Positions 18,550-27,938 are shown, counted from the stretch's first letter. The stretch: 64,000 nucleotides of DNA from an uncultured Mailhella sp. (GCF_944324995.1 NZ_CALUYL010000001.1:62001-126000); one strand, 5' to 3'. The notes: generated by a model not told the origin, from the letters alone. Translations and numbers: made by a program.

Positions 18550-19743
18550 TTACTCCAGGATTTCAGTCACCACGCCGGAACCGACGGTGTGGCCGCCTTC
18601 GCGGATAGCGAAGCGTTCACCGGGAGCCATGGCGATGGGATGGATGAGTTCAACGTTGAAGGTGGCGTTGTCGCCGGGCATGACCATTTCCACGCCTTCA
18701 GCCAGCTTGATGACGCCGGTGATGTCGGTGGTGCGGAAATAGAACTGAGGACGGTAGCCGGAGAAGAAGGGAGTGTGGCGGCCGCCTTCGTCCTTGCTCA
18801 GAACGTACACTTCAGACTTGAACTTGGTGTGAGGGGTGATGGACTTGGGAGCGGCGAGAACCTGGCCGCGTTCCACGTCTTCACGCTTGATGCCGCGGAG
18901 CAGAGCACCGATGTTGTCACCGGCCTGGCCCTGATCGAGCAGCTTGCGGAACATTTCAACGCCGGTCACAGTGGTGGTCTGGGTGGGACGGATGCCCACG
19001 ATTTCCACGGTGTCGCCGACCTTCACGATGCCGCGTTCCACACGACCGGTCACCACGGTGCCGCGGCCGGAGATGGAGAACACGTCTTCGATAGGCATAA
19101 GGAAGGGCTTATCGGTTTCGCGAACGGGATCGGGAATGTAGGTGTCGCAGGCGTCGAGCAGATCGAGAATGCACTTGGCTTCAGGAGCCTGCCAGTCGTC
19201 GCAGTTCAGAGCGTTCAGAGCGGAGCCGCGGATAACCGGCACGTCGTCGCCCGGGAAGCCGTTGGCGCTCAGAAGTTCGCGCATTTCCATTTCGACGAGG
19301 TCCAGCAGTTCGGGATCGTCGACCTGGTCGCACTTGTTCATGAACACGATGATGTAGGGCACGCCGACCTGACGGGCGAGCAGGATGTGCTCACGGGTCT
19401 GGGGCATGGGACCGTCGGTGGCGGCGACCACGATGATGGCGCCGTCCATCTGAGCGGCACCGGTGATCATGTTCTTGATGTAGTCGGCGTGGCCGGGGCA
19501 GTCAACGTGAGCGTAGTGACGCTTGTCGGTCTCGTACTCAACGTGAGCGGTAGAAATGGTGATGCCGCGTTCCTTTTCTTCGGGGGCCTTGTCGATGTCA
19601 TCGTAAGCGATGAACTTGCCCTGGCCCTTGAGGCCGGCGATCTTGGTGATGGCGGCAGTCAGAGTGGTCTTGCCATGGTCGATGTGACCGATGGTGCCAA
19701 TGTTGACATGCGGCTTAGAGCGATCAAATTTTTCCTTGCCCAT
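18550..19743 (-). CDS. tuf: Elongation factor Tu
   Basis: GTPase that delivers aminoacyl-tRNA to the ribosome. It has 397 residues. G1 [12 protein letters not shown]3 [12 protein letters not shown] and G4 NKCDQ are intact, followed by beta-barrel domains 2 and 3, ending VTEILE. AGGGAG lies 6 bases before the ATG. The gene follows a tRNA cluster (Thr, Tyr, Gly), the classic tufB arrangement. No second tuf copy is in the window. Confidence 0.98.
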   Translation of the reverse strand: MGKEKFDRSKPHVNIGTIGHIDHGKTTLTAAITKIAGLKGQGKFIAYDDIDKAPEEKERGITISTAHVEYETDKRHYAHVDCPGHADYIKNMITGAAQMDGAIIVVAATDGPMPQTREHILLARQVGVPYIIVFMNKCDQVDDPELLDLVEMEMRELLSANGFPGDDVPVIRGSALNALNCDDWQAPEAKCILDLLDACDTYIPDPVRETDKPFLMPIEDVFSISGRGTVVTGRVERGIVKVGDTVEIVGIRPTQTTTVTGVEMFRKLLDQGQAGDNIGALLRGIKREDVERGQVLAAPKSITPHTKFKSEVYVLSKDEGGRHTPFFSGYRPQFYFRTTDITGVIKLAEGVEMVMPGDNATFNVELIHPIAMAPGERFAIREGGHTVGSGVVTEILE

Positions 19744-19894
19744 GATGGTCTCCCTAAATGGTTACTTGCAGTTGTGGTGCCCTGTTTGAGCAGCGGACGC
19801 CGTCCTGCCCTCTTAAAATCAGAGAGCAGCCCTAAAACACGGACTCATGACGCGCCAGAGAAAAAGGGGGAGCAACAAGAAACAAAGTGGCAGG

Positions 19895-19970
19895 TGGAGC
19901 GGGAAACGAGATTCGAACTCGCAACCCTCAGCTTGGAAGGCTGATGCTCTAGCCGTTGAGCTATTCCCGC
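19895..19970 (-). tRNA. tRNA-Gly (TCC anticodon)
   Basis: 76 bases. The acceptor GCGGGAA pairs with TTCCCGC, the anticodon loop is CTTCCAA, and CCA is encoded. It is the last tRNA before tuf. Confidence 0.96.
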
Positions 19971-20030
19971 CTGTGTGCCGTAGTCCCCTGACAGCGCGCA
20001 CTGCCTCCTACAGCTATACCAGCGTAAAGC

Positions 20031-20116
20031 TGGTGGTGGGGGGTGGATTCGAACCACCGAAGTCTTACGACGACAGATTTACAGTCTGTTCCCTTTGGCC
20101 ACTCGGGAACCCCACC
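20031..20116 (-). tRNA. tRNA-Tyr (GTA anticodon)
   Basis: 86 bases with a long variable arm, as expected for bacterial tRNA-Tyr. The acceptor GGTGGGG pairs with CCCCACC, the anticodon loop is CTGTAAA, and CCA is encoded. Confidence 0.96.
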
Positions 20117-20240
20117 ACGCTATACAAAAACGCTTTCGCGTTCTTGCCGCAACCGGAAGAAGGAGCGTGACCTTCACCGGCCACCCGAATCGGACGATCC
20201 GGGAAATATGGAGTTCATCCTCTTTCGTCACTCCAAAATA

Positions 20241-20316
20241 TGGAGCTGGCGATGGGAATCGAACCCGCAACCTGCTGATTACAAATCAGCTGCTCTGCCA
20301 GTTGAGCTACGCCAGC
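20241..20316 (-). tRNA. tRNA-Thr (TGT anticodon)
   Basis: 76 bases. The acceptor GCTGGCG pairs with CGCCAGC, the anticodon loop is TTTGTAA, and CCA is encoded. It is the first gene of the tRNA-Thr/Tyr/Gly-tuf unit. Confidence 0.96.
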
Positions 20317-20401
20317 AGCAGGTATGGGAACTTATCCCGAAACATTCTCCTTGGCAAGAAGAATTTTCTTCTTTCGGTCGTTCCCCGCAAACAGCAAAAG
20401 A

Positions 20402-20430
20402 CTTGTACCCAAGAGCCGAAGCTTTGTAAA
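20402..20430 (-). promoter_or_regulatory. Sigma-70 promoter of the tRNA-tuf unit
   Basis: On the minus strand, TTTACA (20425-20430), 17 bases, then TACAAG (20402-20407), about 85 bases before tRNA-Thr. The -35 matches consensus at 5/6 and the -10 at 4/6. Position and spacing fit the start of the tRNA-tuf-ribosomal protein transcript. Confidence 0.55.
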
Positions 20431-20528
20431 GTCTTTTCTCACGCCTTTTTCAAAAAATTTTCTCCGCAGCGCTCTGTCGGGCCCTCCGGAGCGGAAACAT
20501 CCCGCTCCGGCCGACGGCCGTTCCCCGC

Positions 20529-23150
20529 TCAGAAGCGGTAGAGCACGCTGAGGTGTCCGCCCAGACTATCCCGCTCGCCCGCGCTTCCCACAAGCGCAAG
20601 ATCCAGCGTCAGCGGCCGGGACGAAGGCTCCACAGCGAGCCCCAGCTCAAACACGCCGCTGTCGCCCTCTAGCGACGCGTCGGGAATGGAAAAATCCCGG
20701 GCCACGGCGCGGGCCGTGCCGCTGTATTCATGCTCCCAGGCCGCGCCGACGTAGGGCTTCATGCTCTCAAACGCCGTCAGATCAAAGCGCACGCCGAGGC
20801 GCAGACGCCGGGAATCCACGTCGTCGAAGTTCACGATTTCCCCGTTCATGTCCGCGCGATCGCCGCCCTGATGCGTCCAGAAGAACTTGCCGTAGGTATC
20901 CACGTTCACGACGTCGGCCAGCGACAGCACATGCCCCAGGCCCACATGCGCCCCATAGTACGGCGTGGAAAGATCGTAGTCCGCCGGACGGTCCATGTTG
21001 TCCCGAAGATCGTCGCTGTGCCACTGCGTGTCCACGTTGCCGAGGCGTCCCACGCCCTCCGCGTACAGTCCGGCCAGAGGCCCGGTTTCCACGTCGTATC
21101 GAAGCAGCACGCCCGCGCCCGTGTACTGACTGTTGCCCCGACCGTTGACGTCGCCGGAAGCAAAACCGTTGAACGTGTCCAGATGCGCCCTGCCGAATTC
21201 AAAAAATCCGCCCGCGAGCACGCGTCCGCTCCCGGAACGGAAGCTTCCCGTCAGTCCGGTCATGCCGGAAAAGCCTTCGGTATCCGCTCTGGAACCCGTG
21301 TGATGCCGCGCCGCGCCGCCGTACACGGCCGCAAACGGATGCCACTCTTCGTCTTCTTCGCTGTCCGCCGCCTCGCGGGCATGACGCATGCCCGTGTCCG
21401 CCGCAAGATCGCCGCCCTGATTGAGCAGTCCCGACGCCGCGGCCCGGGCTTCCGTAAGCGCCGCAATGCGGGGATTCATGCGCATTTCCTCCAGGCGGAG
21501 CTGCACCGCCGTGCCCGTGTTCTCAAGCACGCCGTCAAAATAGGCGGCGTAGCCCTGCAGAAGACTCACCAGCCTCCCGGCGGACGCCTGTCCCACGGCT
21601 CCTCCGGCGTCGCTGATGAGCGTGAACGTCTCGCCCAGATAGGCACGCCCGCCGGTAATGACGTCGGGAAGCTGCGCCGTCACCGTGGAACCGGCAAAAT
21701 CGCCTTCCTGCGCATCGGTCACGGTGAGCATGGGCACGTCCACCGGAGCCCCCGGCGCGGGAAGCACGAAGTGCAGATTTTCAAAGCCTGCCGCCCTCGC
21801 CACGCTGCCCTGCCAGCTGTCCACAAAAAGCGTGTTGCCGCTTCCGGCCGCCGCCACGGGCGCGCCGCCGATCCAGCCGCCGTAGAGCGCGGCGTCCGCG
21901 GAAAGGTCCGCGCCCGTTCCTATAATAACGGAATTGTGCGTCGCCGCGCTTCCCGCCCCCGCATCGCCGCCGTAAATGCTGCCGCCCACCGAAGCGCTGC
22001 GCACCAGCACCGTGTTGTAGCTCGCCGAGGAATCTTCCGCCTCAACCAGACCGCCGATCACGTCGCCGGCCACGCTTCCGCCGTCCACCACGGCCACGAT
22101 GTTGGAATCCGCGCGGCTGCCAGGCGTGGAACCCGTCACCGCGCCGCCGACCGCGTCGCCCTCCACCGTTGCGCCCGAGCCTATGACCACGCGGTTGCCG
22201 ACAAGCGAGGCCGGAACGCTGCTTTCCGGCGCAAACGCGCCGCTCACGCTGCCCGCCACGGAAGCGTTGAACACGCTCACCGTGTTGTCCGAAGCCTCGG
22301 CCGATCCGGAATCACTCTGCACCGACGCGCCCACCACCGTGGACGAGCCCTCGCCTCCGGAGATCGTGACGACGTTGCCTTCGGCCAGCGCCTTTCCCGT
22401 GTAGCTGTGAACCTCGCCGCCCACGACGTCGCCGAACATCCCTCCATGTATGGAAATGACGTTGTTTTTCGCCGTTGCATCGCCCTGCGCCACGGCATAG
22501 CCGCCGTACATCAGGGCGGCGGATCCGCCGTTGAGGCTCACCGTATTGCCTGCGGCCAGCGACACGCCCTGCGCGGAACTTTCCGCGTAGGCCTCGCCGC
22601 CCACGACGAAATTGAGCGCGGCGCTGCCCCCGACGCTCACATGATTGTCCAGCGCCTCCACGGAGCCGCTGCCGCCGGACATTCTGGCATAGCCGCCGAA
22701 CACCTGCACCCACGGCCCGAAACGAAGCGAACCTTCCAGCGTCACGCTGTTGCCGTCCGCCATCACGCCGCTGGTGTAGCTTCGGGCGTAGCCGCCGTAA
22801 ATGTTGTCGTTGAAGCCCGTCAGGCCGCCGCTGACCGTCACGCTGTTGTTCATGGCCTCGGCCGAACCGTTGCGGCTCAGGGCCGAACCGCCGTACAGAT
22901 CCATGGACACCGCGCCGCCGGACACGTTCACCAGGCTGTCGTTCGCCACGGCGTCGCCGCCTTGGGAACGAGTGCCGTACACGTAGGCGTAGGAATCGCC
23001 GGAAACAACGGAAGCGCTGCCGCTTCCCGTCAGATCGGCTGCCCGGGCCGGCGTGCCCGCAAGCAGCGCCGCCAGCAGCAATCCTGCCCATGCCGGCCGC
23101 AACGCCGGTCTTCCGATGCCCGAAAAACGCTTCCGCCTGAACTGAGTCAT
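20529..23150 (-). CDS. Autotransporter (type Va) with repeat-rich passenger
   Basis: Outer-membrane or surface protein of 873 residues. The start at 23150 has a G-rich ribosome binding site 7 bases upstream; the frame is open to 23234 without one. Residues 1-37 form a long signal peptide ending ARA. The passenger (about 40-560) contains roughly ten imperfect repeats of 30-45 residues built on an Asn-x-Val core followed by GG and YGG/VGG turns, consistent with a beta-helix. From about residue 600 to the end is an autotransporter beta-barrel (HPFAAVYGGAARH onward), finishing LSVLYRF with the C-terminal Phe used by the BAM machinery. No protease triad or RGD motif was found. Adhesion is possible but unproven. 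Confidence 0.85.
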   Translation of the reverse strand: MTQFRRKRFSGIGRPALRPAWAGLLLAALLAGTPARAADLTGSGSASVVSGDSYAYVYGTRSQGGDAVANDSLVNVSGGAVSMDLYGGSALSRNGSAEAMNNSVTVSGGLTGFNDNIYGGYARSYTSGVMADGNSVTLEGSLRFGPWVQVFGGYARMSGGSGSVEALDNHVSVGGSAALNFVVGGEAYAESSAQGVSLAAGNTVSLNGGSAALMYGGYAVAQGDATAKNNVISIHGGMFGDVVGGEVHSYTGKALAEGNVVTISGGEGSSTVVGASVQSDSGSAEASDNTVSVFNASVAGSVSGAFAPESSVPASLVGNRVVIGSGATVEGDAVGGAVTGSTPGSRADSNIVAVVDGGSVAGDVIGGLVEAEDSSASYNTVLVRSASVGGSIYGGDAGAGSAATHNSVIIGTGADLSADAALYGGWIGGAPVAAAGSGNTLFVDSWQGSVARAAGFENLHFVLPAPGAPVDVPMLTVTDAQEGDFAGSTVTAQLPDVITGGRAYLGETFTLISDAGGAVGQASAGRLVSLLQGYAAYFDGVLENTGTAVQLRLEEMRMNPRIAALTEARAAASGLLNQGGDLAADTGMRHAREAADSEEDEEWHPFAAVYGGAARHHTGSRADTEGFSGMTGLTGSFRSGSGRVLAGGFFEFGRAHLDTFNGFASGDVNGRGNSQYTGAGVLLRYDVETGPLAGLYAEGVGRLGNVDTQWHSDDLRDNMDRPADYDLSTPYYGAHVGLGHVLSLADVVNVDTYGKFFWTHQGGDRADMNGEIVNFDDVDSRRLRLGVRFDLTAFESMKPYVGAAWEHEYSGTARAVARDFSIPDASLEGDSGVFELGLAVEPSSRPLTLDLALVGSAGERDSLGGHLSVLYRF

Positions 23151-23581
23151 GAACATTCCCCCCTGTCGAGTCGATGGCCGCGCCGTTCGACGCCTCCGCC
23201 TACGACTATGGAGAAAGGCAGAACTGATTGCCATGATTTATGTTTTCTTCTCAGGCGTGCGAGTTCTCCCGGGAGAGTGCAAAAGAGAACGAGGCAAGAC
23301 GCCCGTGCCCGCAAAGACGACCGCGGCCCTTTCCCCTGACGGAATGAGTCTCCGACGCCTCTCCCTTCCGGAAAAGGCGCTCAGCCTTTCCGTCAAGAAG
23401 AAAACATGCCCCTCAAGCCCCGGCGTGCGCGGAGCGTCAATGCGGACGATGCAAAATTTTTCGCCGTCACCGCAAAAACTGACGTGCCCGGAAAGAGCCG
23501 TCATCCGGCGATTTTCAGGCGACCGGCGAATCCGGTCCGCCGAAATTTCCCCTCAAACGCAAAAAAAATTTCTCTGCGGCG

Positions 23582-23609
23582 TTGACACCTGGAAAATCGT
23601 TCCTATTGT
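23582..23609 (+). promoter_or_regulatory. Promoter of the hsp20 gene
   Basis: TTGACA (23582-23587), 16 bases, TATTGT (23604-23609). The -35 is a perfect match. It implies a leader of about 160 bases before the Hsp20 start. I saw no CIRCE element (TTAGCACTC). The rest of the 23151-23776 interval shows no supported gene. Confidence 0.6.
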
Positions 23610-23776
23610 AAAGGTATGTTTTTCAGGGACGCATTCCCACGGAAGGCGTTCATGAGAAACAGAATCAATCATCTTCCCGCAAGATGAAGAATGTATCTCC
23701 ATCCGGGAATAAAAGAACGCGGAACGCTTTTCCGCCATTGATGCATTGATTCTATTTATGGCTGGAGGTTTTTATT

Positions 23777-24217
23777 ATGCTGCCTAGTATTTTTGGTGAA
23801 AGACTTTTTGATGAATTTTTCGGCGATCCTTTTATGCCTGCCTTTAATCGTCATGATCCTCTGTTCGGCAAGAACGCAAGAAACCTCATGAAGACTGACG
23901 TGCGGGAAACGGAAAACGCCTACGAGCTCGATATTGATCTGCCCGGCTTCAAGAAGGACGAAGTGAAAATTGAACTGGACGGCGGTTACCTCACCATCAG
24001 TGCGGCCAAGGGGCTGGACAAGGATGAGGAAAACAAGAAGGGACAGTATCTGCGCCGCGAACGCTACACCGGCGAATGCAGCCGCAGCTTCTACGTCGGC
24101 GAAGCCCTTGAACCCAAGGACGTTTCCGCTACCTTTGAAGACGGCATTCTGAAGCTCTCCTTCCCGAAGGCTCCGGAAAAGAAGGAACCCGAAAAGAAGA
24201 CCATCGCCATTGCCTGA
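23777..24217 (+). CDS. Hsp20/alpha-crystallin family small heat shock protein
   Basis: ATP-independent holdase that binds unfolding proteins in the cytoplasm. It has 146 residues: a short N-terminal arm (MLPSIFGERLFDEFF), the alpha-crystallin domain at about 38-130 (TDVRETENAYELDIDLPGF; FEDGILKLSFPK), and a lysine-rich tail whose IAI near the C-terminus is the usual I-x-I oligomerisation motif. GGAGG lies 8 bases before the ATG. It is monocistronic, with its own sigma-70 promoter and a strong terminator. Confidence 0.95.
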   Translation: MLPSIFGERLFDEFFGDPFMPAFNRHDPLFGKNARNLMKTDVRETENAYELDIDLPGFKKDEVKIELDGGYLTISAAKGLDKDEENKKGQYLRRERYTGECSRSFYVGEALEPKDVSATFEDGILKLSFPKAPEKKEPEKKTIAIA

Positions 24218-24284
24218 CAATCTGACTGATACCCTGACGCCCGTTTTCCTCCTCTGAAAACGGCTTCCTCCGTCAGATATGCGC

Positions 24285-24322
24285 AAGGCCCCGACAGAAG
24301 AAATTCTGTCGGGGCCTTTTGC
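24285..24322 (+). terminator. Terminator after hsp20
   Basis: A perfect 15-bp stem (24285-24299 with 24304-24318) with a GAAA tetraloop, then TTGCGTTT. It is very stable and probably works for transcripts from both sides, since the gene beyond it is convergent. Confidence 0.9.
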
Positions 24323-24550
24323 GTTTAATCGCTGCCGCGTCCGGCGGCTTCCGTTTTTTCAGCGCTCTGCCGACGCTCCGTTCCGCGCTCTGCGCTCGTT
24401 CGTACAACAGGCTCCGGCCTATCGCCGTTTTTCGTTCCGCGCCTGCGCGTGTTCATCTGTCGGCGTTTCTGCGCTGCACGTCCGCCTTTGCCGCAAAAAC
24501 GCCGCTTCTTCCGCGCCGACGCCACACCGCGCCTGCCGGGCAGAGCGCCG

Positions 24551-25567
24551 TCATTCCTTCGACGCGGTCTCCTCCTTTTTGCCTTCGCCGATGCGCTTCA
24601 CATCCGCCGCAGCGGAATACACAAGCCGCTTCGCCTCCGGCGAAGATTCCATGAAATTCTTTGTCAGCAGATACAGCGTCTTATAAAGCAGGAAGAACAT
24701 AAAAAGAGGAATGACGATAGTCGTCAGCACAAAAATACAGAACACATGAAAAAGTCTGTCCGTGGCGTTGTCGGCGTAGTTCAGAATTTCGCCGGCCTTG
24801 GCCTGAAGACTTTCAATGTTGATGCTGTGCAGCGCGTTCTTCACCGTATTCAGGATGGATTCAAGCTTTTCCATCGTGCCGGAGAACCATCCGCTGTCGG
24901 CATCCTCGTCAACCACGCCGGGCATGTCGGTCTCCACCTCGTCCATGCCGTTGATGGCTCCGGCGGAAGAATCCACCTCGTGCATCTGTTCCGCGTAAAT
25001 CTCCCCCAGATAGGCCTGTTCCACATAGCTGCCGACCAGCGCGGTGACCGGGAAAAACAGCCAGCAGATCAGCGCCGTGTTGGCAAGGAACACGGCCGCC
25101 GAACGACTCCACGCGAAACGCCTTCCCGAAAGGCAGTAGAGCAGCGCAAGCCCCACGGCAAGGGGAAGCATGATCTTGAAGCTGACCCAGGAAATCATGC
25201 CTACCAGCAATTTTTCCACAAGCATCAGGCCCATGACGGAAAAAAGCGCCGTGCTGACACGTTCGATGGCGTCGTTCACGGCGGCCAGCATTTCGCCGGG
25301 GGCCACGCTCATGCCCAGGCCGAACGGCGTTATCGACACCTCAATGCGCTGCAACGTGGAAACCGTCTTGTCTATGACCTTGGTCAGTACATAGGCCTTG
25401 GCGGCCTTGCTCAGCGTTTCTTCGCAGTACTCTTCCGAAATTTTTTCCGCGGCGCCGATGATCGGCAGCCGGGCATTGACGCCGTTGCCCATGTGCACGG
25501 GCAGCGCAAGCAGCGCCGCCAGAAGCACGGCAAGCCCCAGCGCGAGCAGAGCTTTCCTGTTCTGCAT
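24551..25567 (-). CDS. Unrecognised inner-membrane protein
   Basis: 338 residues, function not recognised. An N-terminal hydrophobic stretch (ALLALGLAVLLAALLALPV) is a signal anchor or first helix. Further membrane segments are near residues 108-125, 130-150, 160-180 and 275-300 (FHVFCIFVLTTIVIPLFMFF). Between the last two lies an acidic loop (about 190-265) with an amphipathic helix region (MEKLESILNTVKNALHS). The C-terminus is charged and cytoplasmic-looking. AGGAGG lies 8 bases before the ATG, so expression is credible. It is convergent with hsp20, and no operon partner is seen. Confidence 0.7.
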   Translation of the reverse strand: MQNRKALLALGLAVLLAALLALPVHMGNGVNARLPIIGAAEKISEEYCEETLSKAAKAYVLTKVIDKTVSTLQRIEVSITPFGLGMSVAPGEMLAAVNDAIERVSTALFSVMGLMLVEKLLVGMISWVSFKIMLPLAVGLALLYCLSGRRFAWSRSAAVFLANTALICWLFFPVTALVGSYVEQAYLGEIYAEQMHEVDSSAGAINGMDEVETDMPGVVDEDADSGWFSGTMEKLESILNTVKNALHSINIESLQAKAGEILNYADNATDRLFHVFCIFVLTTIVIPLFMFFLLYKTLYLLTKNFMESSPEAKRLVYSAAADVKRIGEGKKEETASKE

Positions 25568-25718
25568 GAATGAATCCTCCTGTTCCCTTTGGTGTCGCCC
25601 GGCCGCAGCAAAGACAAGCGCGCCCGAACGCCCCGGCCACCATAAGACGACAGCCGCACGGCCTCAACCGTTGTCGGACAGGAAAAAGCAGGAACAGGCA
25701 AAGCAGAAGAGCTTAAAC

Positions 25719-25752
25719 GAAAAACCCCTTACAGCATGCACCGTAAGGGGTT
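25719..25752 (-). terminator. Terminator after tRNA-fMet
   Basis: Minus strand: stem AACCCCTTAC/GTAAGGGGTT (25743-25752 with 25723-25732), 10-base loop, then a T-run. It lies 8 bases beyond the tRNA 3' end. Confidence 0.85.
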
Positions 25753-25760
25753 GTATTCTC

Positions 25761-25837
<77 letters not shown>

Positions 25838-25849
25838 TCGTGTTCGCTA

Positions 25850-25878
25850 TATATAGACCGGAGCCCCGAGGCTGTCAA
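25850..25878 (-). promoter_or_regulatory. Promoter of tRNA-fMet
   Basis: Minus strand: TTGACA (25873-25878), 17 bases, TATATA (25850-25855). This is near-perfect sigma-70 consensus about 13 bases before the mature tRNA, with an A/T-rich upstream stretch that could act as an UP element. Confidence 0.9.
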
Positions 25879-25919
25879 CAGTTTTTTTTCGAGAATTTTA
25901 AATTTTTTTTAATTATTTT

Positions 25920-26492
25920 TATCCGTAAATAAGCAATGGCTGACTTCCGGCTTCTTTTATGCTAAACTTTTCACCATCTCACCCATATAACAGGCTAACA
26001 CTATGAAATTCTGGGAAATTTCCGATTCCTTCTGGGAAGTTGTCAAACCGCTCATCCCGGAAACCGTCCGTGATCCGGAAAAGGTTTATCAGCGCATCGC
26101 CGGCGGCGGACGCAAGCCGCTCGACTATCGCAAAGTCTTTTCGGCCATCGTCTATGTGCTGAAAACCGGCACCCAGTGGAAGTCTCTGCCCAAGGAATTC
26201 TACGGCAGCCCCAGCTCCATCCACGCCTACTTCAAAAAATGGGAAGCTCAGGGACTGTTCAGCGAGCTCTGGAAGAAAGGCCTTGCAGAATTTGAAGAAA
26301 TGAAGGGCATTGCCTGGGAATGGACCCTCGACACCACCCGCAGCGCCAAAGCCGCCGCCGGACGCTCCGCCAAGCTCGAAGACGGCTCCGACGCCCCCGA
26401 AGAATGCCGCATCTGGAGACCGGTCATCAGCCGCAGAAGCAGGGAACGCGCCAAGGCGCTCTGCGACAAGGCCACCGCATTATTTACGGATA
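25920..26492 (+). mobile_element. IS5-family mini-element with 13-bp inverted repeats
   Basis: Perfect terminal inverted repeats TATCCGTAAATAA (25920-25932) and its complement (26480-26492) bound a 573-bp unit that holds one transposase-like frame. Full IS5-type elements are usually 0.8-1.2 kb, so this is an internally deleted or compact derivative. TA at both outer ends could be a TA target duplication, as in the IS427 subgroup, but this is only two bases and not decisive. It was inserted just upstream of the tRNA-fMet promoter and in front of a FadL gene. Confidence 0.75.
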
Positions 26493-26506
26493 CATTCAAA
26501 TCTTGA
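26003..26506 (+). CDS. IS5-family transposase, N-terminal part only
   Basis: 167 residues. Residues 1-95 match the N-terminal DNA-binding region of IS5-type transposases (FWEVVKPLIPE; GGGRKPLDYRKVFSAIVYVL; TGTQWKSLPKEF; SSIHAYFKKWEAQGLF). The DDE catalytic domain is absent: after IAWEWTLD the sequence turns into a short basic, Arg/Ala-rich tail. The frame reads through the right inverted repeat and stops 12 bases outside it, so the last residues come from flanking DNA. No clear ribosome binding site precedes the ATG. It cannot be an active transposase alone, but a repressor or trans-binding role is possible. Confidence 0.75.
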   Translation: MKFWEISDSFWEVVKPLIPETVRDPEKVYQRIAGGGRKPLDYRKVFSAIVYVLKTGTQWKSLPKEFYGSPSSIHAYFKKWEAQGLFSELWKKGLAEFEEMKGIAWEWTLDTTRSAKAAAGRSAKLEDGSDAPEECRIWRPVISRRSRERAKALCDKATALFTDTFKS

Positions 26507-26590
26507 TTTAAACTATCAACACGTCCTATCGTTTACCGCATGGCTCAGGTCAGCCTGTCTTTTTTTCTCAGCGGCAGCAGGAGTTATGCG

Positions 26591-27877
26591 ATGAACCGTT
26601 TCTTCTCCGGCGCTCGTCTTTGCGGAGCGCTCCTTGTTTCTCTCACCCTTCTCTTCCCGGTGTCCCGCGCGCAGGCGGAGGGGTTCGCCATCATGGAAAA
26701 CAGCGCCCGCGGCATGGCGCTCGCCGGCGGTCTTATCGCCCGCGGCGGCGATCCTTCCACGCTCGCCTACAACCCCGCGGCCATGACGCTCCTCGACGGC
26801 ACGCAAATGCAGGCCAACCTCGCCGTTTCCCAGTTCTACTGGGGCGTGGACACCAGAACCCTCTCGGGGCAGGATACCGGAAACTACCACAGCGCTCATC
26901 AGACCTGGCCCATCCCCTCCTTCTACATCACCCACCAGATCAACGACAATGTCTGGTTCGGTCTGGCTTCCTACACCCGCTTCGGCCTCGGCGTGAAGTA
27001 TCCTCACAACTGGCCGGGAGGAGCCAACCTCCATAGCGTGCAGCTCATCACCAATTCGCTCAATCCCAGCATCGCCTACAAGTTCAACGATCATCTCTCC
27101 ATCGCCGCTGGCGTGGAAATGATGAGCGCCTCCATGCAGATGCGCAAAAATCTCGACGTACAGCGCGACGGCCTCGGCGACCTCAACCTGAACGGACACG
27201 GCGTTTCCTTCGGCGGCAACGTGGCCCTGCACCTGCGACTCAACGATCAGTGGTCCATGGGGCTCACCTATCGCGCGCCCATGAGCCTCAAGGTCAACGG
27301 CAAGACCCGTTACGACACACAGTTCGGCAAGATGTTCTCTCCAGACAGTCCGTACTACAAGCTCCAGAACTCCCGCCTGCGCGGAACCCTGCATCTGCCC
27401 GATTCCATCGGCTTCGGCGTGGCCTACAAGCCCACGGAAAATCTGAGCTTTGAAGCCGACGCCGTCTATACGCTCTGGAGCCGTTTCCGCGACTTCAACA
27501 TCTACATGAAAGACCCGGTCAACATGTGGGAAAATTCCGACAGGCACTGGAGAAACAGCTGGACCCTCGGCATTTCCGGCGAATACAAGCCCGTGGACTG
27601 GATGGCTCTGCGCCTCGGCTTCATGTATGAAACCTCGCCCATGAACCTCGGCAACGCCGACTACATGGTTCCTTCCAACGGCCGCAACTACTACACCGCC
27701 GGCGTGGGCTTCTTCTACAAGAACTGGACCATCGACCTCGCGTACATGTACATCCACAACCACGTGCTCGACTACACCAATTCCGCTCTCGGCAATCCCT
27801 CGAGCGGCGTGGTGCCCGGTCGCACCACCCATCCCCATGCGCACAACTTCGGCATCGGCATAGGCTACAAGTTCTAA
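26591..27877 (+). CDS. FadL/OmpP1/TodX-family outer membrane channel
   Basis: Beta-barrel importer for hydrophobic molecules such as long-chain fatty acids or aromatics. The start at 26591 has AGGAG 7 bases upstream. A signal peptide (residues 1-29, ending SRAQA) is followed by EGFAIMENSARGMALAGG, the plug-type N-terminus of FadL proteins, with GDPSTLAYNPAAM as the family NPA signature. The final residues FGIGIGYKF end in Phe, as outer-membrane barrels do. 428 residues is normal. There is no fatty-acid gene next to it, so the substrate is unknown. Confidence 0.9.
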   Translation: MNRFFSGARLCGALLVSLTLLFPVSRAQAEGFAIMENSARGMALAGGLIARGGDPSTLAYNPAAMTLLDGTQMQANLAVSQFYWGVDTRTLSGQDTGNYHSAHQTWPIPSFYITHQINDNVWFGLASYTRFGLGVKYPHNWPGGANLHSVQLITNSLNPSIAYKFNDHLSIAAGVEMMSASMQMRKNLDVQRDGLGDLNLNGHGVSFGGNVALHLRLNDQWSMGLTYRAPMSLKVNGKTRYDTQFGKMFSPDSPYYKLQNSRLRGTLHLPDSIGFGVAYKPTENLSFEADAVYTLWSRFRDFNIYMKDPVNMWENSDRHWRNSWTLGISGEYKPVDWMALRLGFMYETSPMNLGNADYMVPSNGRNYYTAGVGFFYKNWTIDLAYMYIHNHVLDYTNSALGNPSSGVVPGRTTHPHAHNFGIGIGYKF

Positions 27878-27938
27878 TTCGCCGCTGCATCATCAGCACG
27901 CGCTTTCCCCGAAAACGCGTCCCGCGCCTCATAAACGA

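Noticed and set aside
21900..22950. Repeated DNA suggestive of a CRISPR-like or tandem array
   Set aside because: The repeats are imperfect, in frame and explained by the autotransporter passenger; there are no identical spaced repeats anywhere in the window.
23151..23234. Upstream extension of the autotransporter frame
   Set aside because: The extra 28 residues are Arg-rich, lie before the ribosome binding site at about 23158 and would bury the signal peptide.
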